Below, piece after piece: positions 1-5,967 of a DNA stretch of 11,704 nucleotides. A model generated the notes under the pieces. That model did not search any database. It was not told the origin of the DNA and worked only from the letters and a program-made list of their open reading frames with translations. The stretch's first letter is position 1; every line of letters starts with the position of its first letter. The stretch is from contig JBBRMQ010000130.1 of assembly GCA_038230775.1 (NCBI GenBank), forward strand, positions 1-11,704, read 5' to 3'. This DNA is from JBBRMQ01 sp038230775 (lineage in GTDB: Bacteria; Acidobacteriota; Thermoanaerobaculia; Gp7-AA8). The position numbers were made by a program, and so were the translations under genes.

Positions 1-1
1 C

Positions 2-784
2 AATTTGATTCTCACACCCGGCGTCTATCGCTTTCCGGTTGCAGCCAATCTTGCAAGCCCCGGAGGAGCGGTGACCGGAATCCTGACGCTCAACGATCCT
101 ACCGGAACGGGCATCTTTGTCTTCTCCGTCGGGTCCGCGCTGACCGTCAACGTCAACGCGTCGTTTGCCGGCACCGCCAATCCCTGCAACGTGTTTTGGC
201 AAATCGGCACTGATGCGGTTCTCAATGGGAACAACTTCTTCGGAACGCTCATCGCGGACCAGAGTGTCACGAACTCCTCGGCGTCGAACGTTCTGGGTAG
301 GATCGTGGGAGTCAACGCTGCGGTGACGATGCCGGCCGCGGGCGGCAACACGATCGGCGGTTGCAGTGCGGCGGTCGTTATTCCGCCACCGCCGACCAGC
401 GTTACATGCCCGAGCGGTCTGCTGACCAGCGGCGGACCCGGCCTGGCAACCATCACTCTGCCGGCACCCGCGCCGCCGGGAGGAACCATCGTCACGCTCA
501 CGTCGTCCGCTCCTGGCACGGCGACGGTACCCGTCTCCGTGTTCATTCCCGCGGGCGCGACTTCAGTCACCGTCTTCGTGACGCCCGGTCTGATTCCGGG
601 GAACGCGACGATCACGGCGACGACGGCAGGGGGCTCGGTCTCGTGCTCGTTGATCGTAACGGCGGCCGCAGGTCCTGCAGGCGGAGCCGCGGGCGGGCCG
701 ACACTCGACGCGGTCGGCATGATGATCCTGCTTGCACTGCTCGCGATCGCAGGCGTCTTCGCCGTCAACCGATTCACGTCTTGA
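2..784 (+). CDS. DUF3494 ice-binding-like surface protein with exosortase sorting tail (5' partial)
   Basis: The reading frame is open to the left edge, so the gene starts upstream; the first visible TTG (position 5) lies inside the domain. About 260 residues are visible. Roughly residues 1-120 match the C-terminal half of the DUF3494 ice-binding-like beta-solenoid, with typical phrases 'LTPGVYRF', 'GTGIFVFSVGSALT', 'CNVFWQIG' and 'FFGTLIADQSVT'. After a proline linker (PPPPTS) comes a Big-like beta-sandwich at about 133-220 ('TSSAPGTATVPVSVFIPAGA'). A Gly/Ala-rich spacer then leads to the last 30 residues: GPTLDAVG, a hydrophobic helix (MMILLALLAIAGVFAV) and a terminal Arg. That tripartite tail resembles the IPTL-CTERM signal processed by exosortase H, and an XrtH-like gene begins 15 bases downstream. 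The usual Ile and Trp of IPTLxxWG are replaced. The mature protein is probably exported, cut and anchored at the surface. Whether it binds ice is unknown; many DUF3494 proteins act as adhesins. Confidence 0.85.
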   Translation, partial: NLILTPGVYRFPVAANLASPGGAVTGILTLNDPTGTGIFVFSVGSALTVNVNASFAGTANPCNVFWQIGTDAVLNGNNFFGTLIADQSVTNSSASNVLGRIVGVNAAVTMPAAGGNTIGGCSAAVVIPPPPTSVTCPSGLLTSGGPGLATITLPAPAPPGGTIVTLTSSAPGTATVPVSVFIPAGATSVTVFVTPGLIPGNATITATTAGGSVSCSLIVTAAAGPAGGAAGGPTLDAVGMMILLALLAIAGVFAVNRFTS

Positions 785-799
785 ACGTCGACGTCCACC

Positions 800-1318
800 A
801 TGGGAACCGAACGACCGCGTAAGGCCGGGGGAATCTTCGTCGCTCGCTTTCTCGCGGCGCTGGTGGTGTTCTATGTAATCGGCGCCCTCGAGCCAGTGAA
901 CGATCACTTCGTCGTTCCGTTTACGCAATTGGTCGTGGCGGCAACGGCGTTTCTCCTGCGAAGTTTTCACCAGCAGATCGCGGTCGCCGGCACGATCATC
1001 TATTCGCCGCGCTTTGCGCTCGATGTCCGTACCGGATGCAACGGGGTGGAGGCGATGATGGTTCTGGCCGCGGCGATGCTCGCGTTTCCAGCAACGCTGC
1101 GATCGCGAGTCGCCGGTCTGCTCGCCGGCGTGACGGCGATTCAAATCATCAACCTCGTTCGGGTTGCGTCGCTCGTGTGGCTCGGCGAGCACCATCGCCG
1201 GTTTTTCGACTTCGTCCACGTGGGCGTCTGGCAGTCCCTCGTGATTCTCGCCGCGGTATCAATGTTCCTCTTCTGGAGCTGGAAATTTGCGGAAAGACCT
1301 GTCCAGAGTCGTTCTTAA
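800..1318 (+). CDS. xrtH: Exosortase H-type transpeptidase (IPTL-CTERM specific)
   Basis: This is a 172-residue integral membrane protein of the exosortase/archaeosortase family, in the short form typical of XrtH. The three catalytic residues are visible in order: Cys80 in TGCNGVEAM, Arg121 in NLVRVASL and His140 in FVHVGVWQ. Hydrophobic helices flank them, at about 12-30, 40-54, 83-97, 104-128 and 143-163. The motif spacing and the phrases 'CNGVEAM', 'LAFPA' and 'IQIINLVRVASLVWLG' are those I know from XrtH rather than from the larger EpsH/XrtA forms. Exosortases recognise a PEP-CTERM-like tail on exported proteins, cleave it and transfer the protein to an envelope acceptor. The gene lies 15 bases after a protein with such a tail and overlaps the next gene by 32 bases, so the three are probably one operon. 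The ATG start has no clear Shine-Dalgarno sequence, so it may depend on upstream translation. Confidence 0.9.
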   Translation: MGTERPRKAGGIFVARFLAALVVFYVIGALEPVNDHFVVPFTQLVVAATAFLLRSFHQQIAVAGTIIYSPRFALDVRTGCNGVEAMMVLAAAMLAFPATLRSRVAGLLAGVTAIQIINLVRVASLVWLGEHHRRFFDFVHVGVWQSLVILAAVSMFLFWSWKFAERPVQSRS

Positions 1319-1832
1319 GGGAGCGATCGGATTCCTCGCCGGTCTCGCGATCTGGGGCGGACTCACGGTGCCCTACACGCGGCTGCTCGCTTCGCTGACC
1401 GAGGTGGCGGTGCGCTCGTTCGAACGTCCGGCGGTGACCCGCATCATTCCGGATGGGAGCCTTCTCCTCGTGGATCGCACCGATGTGCGTCGAACGGCGA
1501 GAGGGCGGTTCGCCGTCGAGTCGACTGACATCACATTCAATCTCATCGTTCTCATGACACTCTTCGCGGCGAGCCGGCGCGCATTTTCGGACCGGAACGT
1601 TTTCGGGTTCGCAGGCGCCGCCGCGCTGTTGGTTCTGGTCCACGTTGCAGCCGTCATCTCGTTCGTCAAGGCGTACTACGCGCTCAGCCTCGGTGCGTGG
1701 AGCGCCGCACATTACGGCGTCGTGGCGCGCTCGTTCTGGGGAGCGGCGCCCTATTTCTACAGTGTGGCCGGCGTCTACGGCTTTGCGTTTGCGCTGTGGT
1801 GGCTGTTTCGTCCGATGAACGCCAGTGCCTAG
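1287..1832 (+). CDS. Exosortase H-associated membrane protein
   Basis: This 181-residue protein starts at a TTG inside the end of the exosortase gene (32-base overlap), with GGAG at 1275-1278 at a suitable distance. No in-frame ATG occurs before the hydrophobic core. Membrane segments are likely at about 12-29, 83-97, 106-128 and 155-174. A polar loop of about 45 residues (TRIIPDGSLLLVDRTD and following) lies between the first two. No catalytic motif is apparent. Small multi-spanning proteins of this kind regularly accompany xrtH genes and are named only by that association, so this call rests on the neighbour and the membrane profile. It may help hold or present the sorting substrate, or handle what is released, but nothing in the sequence decides this. 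The frame, the coupling to xrtH and the basic C-terminal end (LFRPM) support a real gene. Confidence 0.75.
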   Translation: MRKDLSRVVLKGAIGFLAGLAIWGGLTVPYTRLLASLTEVAVRSFERPAVTRIIPDGSLLLVDRTDVRRTARGRFAVESTDITFNLIVLMTLFAASRRAFSDRNVFGFAGAAALLVLVHVAAVISFVKAYYALSLGAWSAAHYGVVARSFWGAAPYFYSVAGVYGFAFALWWLFRPMNASA

Positions 1833-1857
1833 GGAAGCTCTGCGCTAGTGCGAGAAA

Positions 1858-1970
1858 CCCCTCACCCGCCCTTCGGCCACCCTCTTCCCGCAAGTGGGGC
1901 GAGGGGCCACCACCGATGTTGGCCTTCTCACCGTTTGCGGGGAGAAGGTGCCCGAAGGGCGGATGAGGGG
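1858..1970. repeat. Long imperfect inverted repeat (34-base arms) between genes
   Basis: The left arm at 1858-1891 and the right arm at 1937-1970 are reverse complements at 30 of 34 positions, with a 45-base spacer. The arm core is CCGCCCTTCGG followed by CACC. A transcript would fold into one long hairpin. There is no T-tract after it, so it is not a standard intrinsic terminator. Such GC-rich 'CCCTCACCC...GGGTGAGGGG' palindromes are often dispersed between genes in GC-rich genomes. It probably separates the exosortase operon from the YihY-family gene. Just after it, 1974-1987 holds a short hairpin (CTGCAC, GT, GTGCAG). Confidence 0.8.
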
Positions 1971-2006
1971 CGCCTGCACGTGTGCAGAGCCGTTCTTTAG
2001 CGCGAA

Positions 2007-2834
2007 ATGTCGAAACGCCCCCGTCTCGCAACCGCGTTTCGACTGACGTTCGCTGCGTTCCAGCGTGACAACGCCTCGCGTTTTGGCGCGGCGCTCGGTT
2101 TCTACATCGTCTTCACCCTCGCTCCCACGCTCCTCATCATCATCGCGGCTGCCGGCATGTTGATCGGGCGACAGGCGGCAGAACGCGAGGTCGTCGATCG
2201 GATCGCTGCGAGCTTCGGCTCCGCGGCCGCCGTGGCGATTGCGGCGATGGTCAAGGACGCGCCGCGTCAGGTCGGTTGGTTCGCGTCGTCGGTCGGTCTC
2301 GTTTCGCTCTACTTCGGGGTGACGGGTGTCTACCGGCAGATCGACGACGCAATCGTCACGATCTGGGGAGACAAGGCCGACGAACCAGGTCCGATCAAGC
2401 GTTCCATGCGCGTGTTGCTGGTGCTGGCAGTGGGTCTCGTCGTCCTGCTTTCTGTGATGGCCGACGCCGCGATCGCGATCACCGGGAAATACGCCGCCGC
2501 GAAACTCATCGGCGGGCGATGGCTATGGCAGGCCGTTCAACTGTCCGCGTCGACGCTGATCCTCACGGGACTCTTTGGCGCCGTGTTTCGTTATCTGCCG
2601 CGCTCGACGGTGCAATGGCGCGACGTGCGGCTCGGGGCGGCAGTTACCGCCTCGCTATTCGTCATCGGCAAGTTCGCCCTCGCTGTCTATCTGGGGAAAG
2701 CCGGCGTGGGCTCGCCATTCGGTGCGGCGGGATCGATCGTCGTCGTATTGCTGTGGACGTACTGGTCCGCGCAGATCCTGTTCTTCGGCCTCGAGTTCAC
2801 CCACGTCTACTCGCAAGACCGGCCGTCTCCGTAA
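2007..2834 (+). CDS. YihY/BrkB-family inner-membrane protein
   Basis: This is a 275-residue multi-spanning membrane protein with the sequence landmarks of the YihY/virulence factor BrkB family. They are 'ALGFYIVFTLAPTLLIIIA' near residues 29-47, 'QIDDAIVTIWG' at 111-121, 'FRYLP' at 194-198, 'WRDVRLGAAVTASLF' at 204-218, and 'FGAAGSIVVVLLWTYWSAQ' with 'FFGLEFTHVY' at 238-268. About six helices are expected: roughly 28-52, 90-108, 134-157, 178-197, 208-230 and 241-264. Length and start agree with the family; the ATG has only a weak ribosome site. The family was once called RNase BN because of an early misassignment, but no nuclease motif is present. Its real role, perhaps transport or envelope function, is unsettled. 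It stands alone, with a 174-base gap holding the inverted repeat upstream and 71 bases to the next gene. Confidence 0.92.
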   Translation: MSKRPRLATAFRLTFAAFQRDNASRFGAALGFYIVFTLAPTLLIIIAAAGMLIGRQAAEREVVDRIAASFGSAAAVAIAAMVKDAPRQVGWFASSVGLVSLYFGVTGVYRQIDDAIVTIWGDKADEPGPIKRSMRVLLVLAVGLVVLLSVMADAAIAITGKYAAAKLIGGRWLWQAVQLSASTLILTGLFGAVFRYLPRSTVQWRDVRLGAAVTASLFVIGKFALAVYLGKAGVGSPFGAAGSIVVVLLWTYWSAQILFFGLEFTHVYSQDRPSP

Positions 2835-2905
2835 ACATGCACTGTGCCGTTTGAAACAGATGGATTTCCGGGCGGCCAGTAGCATCGTGTTTTGCAAGGA
2901 GAAGT

Positions 2906-4252
2906 ATGCGAAACGCGACGGCGGTGCGAATCAGCCTGATTGCAGTGGCGATCATCGGGACGGCATCCATTTTCAAGGCGCAGCATCCGGACACGAAAGC
3001 GCTCCCGGCCACGAAAGAGAACTGGACGGCAGCCGTCGCGCGCAATGCGAGCTCGATGTTTTCCGAGGGGCAGGCGATCTTCCGGTTCGATACGTTTGGC
3101 GATGAGGTCTTCTGGACGGACACGCTGAAGCTGCATCAGGCGATCGAAGGGTCGAAGTTCGGCGGTGTCGGTGGGGGAGTCAGCCCGAAAATGGCGCTCT
3201 CAGTCGGCCTGAAGGTCGACGCGTCGGCGCTTCCCGCCGCGGTGGTCGACGGAATCAAGAAGGGAAAGGTCGACCTCGACGATCCCGCAACGACGCTGAC
3301 GCTGATCAAACTCAACGCCGTTGTCGGCGTGCAGGGAAAGCTCAACACCGACGGCAGTCTGAAGTCGATCGGGTTGACGTGTGCGGTCTGCCATTCGACG
3401 GTCGACGATTCTTTCGCGGCGGGAATCGGCCGCCGGCTCGACGGGTGGGCGAACCGCGACCTCAATCCCGGAGCCATCATGTCGCTGTCACCCGGACTGA
3501 ATGCCATCAGCAAGGTGCTCGGCGTCGACGATGCGACGACACGGAAAGTGCTCGCGAGCTGGGGCCCGGGAAAATTCGACGCTCTCCTGAATCTCGATGG
3601 GAAAGCGTTTCGGCCGGACGGGAAACCCGCCGCCACGCTGATTCCACCAGCGTTCGGCATGGCTGGCGTGAACATGCACACGTGGACGGGTGGGTGGGGC
3701 ACCGTTACGTATTGGAACGCATACGTTGCCAATCTGGAACTGTCAGGTCAGGGGACCTTCGTCGATCGGCGGCTGATGAACGCCGACCAATACCCGGTCG
3801 CTGCAAAGAATGGCCTCGGCAACAAGCGCAGCGCGGTCGATCTGGTGACCTCGAAACTGGGAGCGCTGCATTTCTATCAACTGGCGCTGCCGTCGCCGCG
3901 GCCCTCAGACGCGTCGTTCGATCACTCGCTGGCCGCGCGCGGTGCGATGATCTTCGCCGGCAAAGCGCAGTGCGCGTCCTGTCACGTGCCGCCCCTCTTC
4001 ACGGAGCCGGGATGGAACACGCATCCCGCCGCGGATATCGGCATTGACGACTTCCAGTCCAATCGTTCACCGGAGCACACCTATCGAACCGCTCCGCTGC
4101 GCGGGCTCTGGACGCACTCGAAGGGTGGGTACTATCACGACGGACGGTTCGCTACGTTACGCGACGTGGTCGATCACTACGATGCTTTCAAGCACCTCGC
4201 ACTCAGCGATGAGGAAAAGAACGCGCTGGTCGAATATCTGAAATCGCTCTGA
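2906..4252 (+). CDS. Exported di-heme cytochrome c, CcpA/MauG-like C-terminal domain
   Basis: The 448-residue product begins with a signal peptide (MRNATAVR, then a hydrophobic run to about residue 22, probable cleavage near KAQ) and carries two haem c sites: CAVCH at 159-163 and CASCH at 356-360. The second half follows the CcpA/MauG pattern: 'ARGAMIFAGKAQCASCH', then 'TYRTAPLRGLW', then 'GGYYHDGRFATLRDVVDHYD' at 407-426, then 'SDEEKNALVEYLKSL' at the end. His411 or neighbouring residues may supply a distal ligand. The first half does not look like a normal peroxidase N-domain, and about 190 residues separate the two haem motifs. The substrate is therefore open: peroxidase, oxidase and simple electron carrier all remain possible. 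It should work in the periplasm after Sec export and haem attachment. AAGGAG at 2896-2901 supports the ATG. The 3' end overlaps a convergent gene by 76 bases. Confidence 0.85.
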   Translation: MRNATAVRISLIAVAIIGTASIFKAQHPDTKALPATKENWTAAVARNASSMFSEGQAIFRFDTFGDEVFWTDTLKLHQAIEGSKFGGVGGGVSPKMALSVGLKVDASALPAAVVDGIKKGKVDLDDPATTLTLIKLNAVVGVQGKLNTDGSLKSIGLTCAVCHSTVDDSFAAGIGRRLDGWANRDLNPGAIMSLSPGLNAISKVLGVDDATTRKVLASWGPGKFDALLNLDGKAFRPDGKPAATLIPPAFGMAGVNMHTWTGGWGTVTYWNAYVANLELSGQGTFVDRRLMNADQYPVAAKNGLGNKRSAVDLVTSKLGALHFYQLALPSPRPSDASFDHSLAARGAMIFAGKAQCASCHVPPLFTEPGWNTHPAADIGIDDFQSNRSPEHTYRTAPLRGLWTHSKGGYYHDGRFATLRDVVDHYDAFKHLALSDEEKNALVEYLKSL

Positions 4253-5046
4253 GCCACGCTGATCGGAACGTATTCGGGGTTGGCGGGCGCGATGACGGTG
4301 AACTGCTGCGAGTCGTTGTCGGTCACGGTGATGAATGCCCAGATCGACGAGGTCGACGTGATCTCGATCCGCATGGAATCGTCGGCGCCGATCGGCGTCG
4401 ACAGAAGCTGTTCGGCGTACGACGGAAAGCGCGCTCCGGCCAGGTTGCCGTCGTTGCCTGCCAGCGTGAGAGTCGAGGCGACCAGCGGCTGTCCGGACGT
4501 CGAGCCGATTCCGCGAATGGTCGCGCTTCCGTTGCTCGAGCCATAAACACGCAGCCGCAGGCGGGAGTGATTGTTCACCGGGACGTGAGGAAGGATCAGT
4601 GTTCCGGCCCTGAAATCCGACGGACGAGCGAGCGGAATCTCGGTCCCCGCGCTGCGCGCAGAGGTTCCCACGTCCGCCGTTCGCATCTCGACCCAGACGC
4701 CATCGGCACTGGGACCCGGAGTGATGATGCCCGCGCGAATGCGGAGAAAAAACGGGCCCGGCGTCGAGGTCCACGGATTCTGAAGCTCGATCGTCGAATG
4801 CGCTTTGATCTTCGAACATTGGTCGAGGTCGGAAGGACAGTTGATGACGGCATCGATGTCGCTGGAATTGTGAACCCACACCGTTGTCCGCCAGTCGGTG
4901 TCGAACGCGCCGGCAAGGTGGCCGGGATTGAGCGGGATCAGCACGACGAGATCTCCGAACGGGTTGGCGTGCGCTGCGAGCGCGATGGCCATCAGGAATA
5001 GAACCATGCAGCGTCGCAACATGAAGAAGAGCTTACCGCCGTCCAT
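4177..5046 (-). CDS. Secreted protein of unknown family
   Basis: This is an up to 289-residue protein on the minus strand. The start may be the ATG at 5046 or, more plausibly for a signal peptide, the ATG at 5022 (MLRRCMVLFLMA). Neither has a strong ribosome site. The N-terminus is a Sec signal with likely cleavage after AHA, before NPFGDLV. The remainder is rich in Ser, Thr and Asn with alternating hydrophobic residues, as in beta-sandwich proteins ('TTVWVHNSS', 'LRLRVYGSS', 'MRIEITSTSSIWAFITVT'). Two cysteines, CPSDLDQC at 70-77, could form a disulphide. I recognise no family or active site. The last 20 or so residues after 'YVPISVAQ' are read from the reverse strand of the cytochrome gene. 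They are Ser-rich and may be a non-homologous extension. Confidence 0.75.
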   Translation of the reverse strand: MDGGKLFFMLRRCMVLFLMAIALAAHANPFGDLVVLIPLNPGHLAGAFDTDWRTTVWVHNSSDIDAVINCPSDLDQCSKIKAHSTIELQNPWTSTPGPFFLRIRAGIITPGPSADGVWVEMRTADVGTSARSAGTEIPLARPSDFRAGTLILPHVPVNNHSRLRLRVYGSSNGSATIRGIGSTSGQPLVASTLTLAGNDGNLAGARFPSYAEQLLSTPIGADDSMRIEITSTSSIWAFITVTDNDSQQFTVIAPANPEYVPISVAQSDFRYSTSAFFSSSLSARCLKAS

Positions 5047-5225
5047 GTTGGCCGCAAAGCCGCATCACCGAGGAGTACGCCGGGGAACCTTCCTCGACTC
5101 TTCAAGGGTCTGAACTAAGTCAGATCTCTGGACTCACTCCTCTTAGCTTTCATCTCCGCGGCACTACGACGGACGGACGTGTTTGCGTTCTCGAGTCGTT
5201 GTCGGTCGCGAGACAGGAGCTCTTC
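5047..5225. other. Divergent intergenic region with leader of the RRM gene
   Basis: This 179-base gap lies between the divergent secreted-protein gene and the RRM gene and must carry promoters for both. I see no convincing -35/-10 pair. A short inverted repeat (TCTGA at 5109-5113, TCAGA at 5120-5124) is too small to interpret. The last part carries the ribosome site of the RRM gene. Confidence 0.5.
5215..5219 (+). promoter_or_regulatory. Shine-Dalgarno site fixing the RRM gene start
   Basis: AGGAG is followed six bases later by ATG at 5226. This selects 5226 as the start over the in-frame alternative start at 5199. It also makes the protein begin directly at the RRM first strand (MKIHVGNL). 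Confidence 0.8.
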
Positions 5226-5474
5226 ATGAAGATTCACGTGGGCAATCTCTCGAAACAGATCAACGACGCGCAGCTCAACGCACTGGCCACTCCCTTCGGA
5301 GCGCCGCAGTCCGCCAATGTCGCCACCGAGCGCTCGAGCGGCGAGTCCAAAGGATTCGGATTCGTCGAATACGCCACGGCGGATGAAGCGAATGCCGCGA
5401 TCAAAGGCCTCGATGGCAAGGACGTCAACGGCCAGATTCTCAAAGTGAGCGAGGCGAAGCCAAAGAAGGTTTAG
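5226..5474 (+). CDS. Single-RRM RNA-binding protein
   Basis: This 82-residue protein is almost entirely one RNA-recognition motif. RNP2 is KIHVGNL at residues 2-8 and RNP1 is KGFGFVEY at 42-49, with the aromatic residues expected to stack on RNA bases (Phe44 and Phe46). The usual helix and strand segments follow ('ADEANAAIKGLDG', 'VNGQILKVSEA') and the end is Lys-rich (KPKKV). Stand-alone RRM proteins of this size are known in cyanobacteria and other bacteria. There some are cold-induced and bind U-rich or general mRNA. The cytoplasm is the expected site. The last base of the gene is 43 bases before the next start, so co-transcription with the glycosyltransferase genes is possible but not shown. 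The RNA target cannot be deduced from sequence. Confidence 0.93.
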   Translation: MKIHVGNLSKQINDAQLNALATPFGAPQSANVATERSSGESKGFGFVEYATADEANAAIKGLDGKDVNGQILKVSEAKPKKV

Positions 5475-5517
5475 TTCCCGGCCAGCCATTCCACGCCGTA
5501 ACGACAAGGAGGCTTCA

Positions 5518-5967
5518 ATGTTCTGGCTCATTGCGTTCGCTGCTGTTGCCATCGCTGTCCTGATCTGGGCTCTTTACGGGCAATTCGCGTCCGGTCGTCT
5601 TCAGAAGATGAACGACAGCCGCCGCGCGACCTCGCGCCTCGTGAGCCGCGGAGAGTTCGTCGACGGCAATCGCCGGCTGGAAGTCGCGCTGGCGCTCACC
5701 GATTCGGCGTTCTATTACGAGAACTCCGACATGCAGGCGTCGCTCGATCTCGAGTGGATTGAAGAGATCGAATACGACAGCGAGCTCGGTACAGGACGCA
5801 GCGTTCAGGATGGGAAGATCTTGCGGCTTCGCTGTCATCGCCAGGTGTTCGAGTTCGTTCTCGCCAATGATGTCGTGCTGGCGTGGAAGAACGCGATGCC
5901 GGCGCGCCGCGCCCGCGGCGTCATCGATCCAACCGTGCCCGTTAGGTTCGTTCCGGATCCTGCTTGA
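5518..5967 (+). CDS. Small membrane-anchored protein, first gene of the GT4-GH130 unit
   Basis: This is a 149-residue hypothetical protein. Residues 2-20 form one hydrophobic helix (MFWLIAFAAVAIAVLIWALY). A basic stretch follows (RLQKMNDSRRATSR), which would place the rest in the cytoplasm. Residues 53-127 alternate strands and end in a Trp-containing helix ('EVALALTDSAFYYEN', 'LEWIEEIEYD', 'LRLRCHRQVFEFVL', 'VVLAWKNAM'). This pattern is reminiscent of small PH-like folds, but that is only a guess from strand order. AAGGAGG at 5506-5512 strongly supports the ATG. Its TGA stop overlaps the TTG start of the glycosyltransferase gene by four bases, so the two are translationally coupled. It might tether or regulate the sugar enzymes at the membrane. 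I do not recognise its family. Confidence 0.8.
   Translation: MFWLIAFAAVAIAVLIWALYGQFASGRLQKMNDSRRATSRLVSRGEFVDGNRRLEVALALTDSAFYYENSDMQASLDLEWIEEIEYDSELGTGRSVQDGKILRLRCHRQVFEFVLANDVVLAWKNAMPARRARGVIDPTVPVRFVPDPA

Noticed and set aside
25..801. Long minus-strand open frame opposite the DUF3494 gene
   Set aside because: It is a mirror of the GC-rich coding strand, while the plus strand shows clear domains and a sorting tail.
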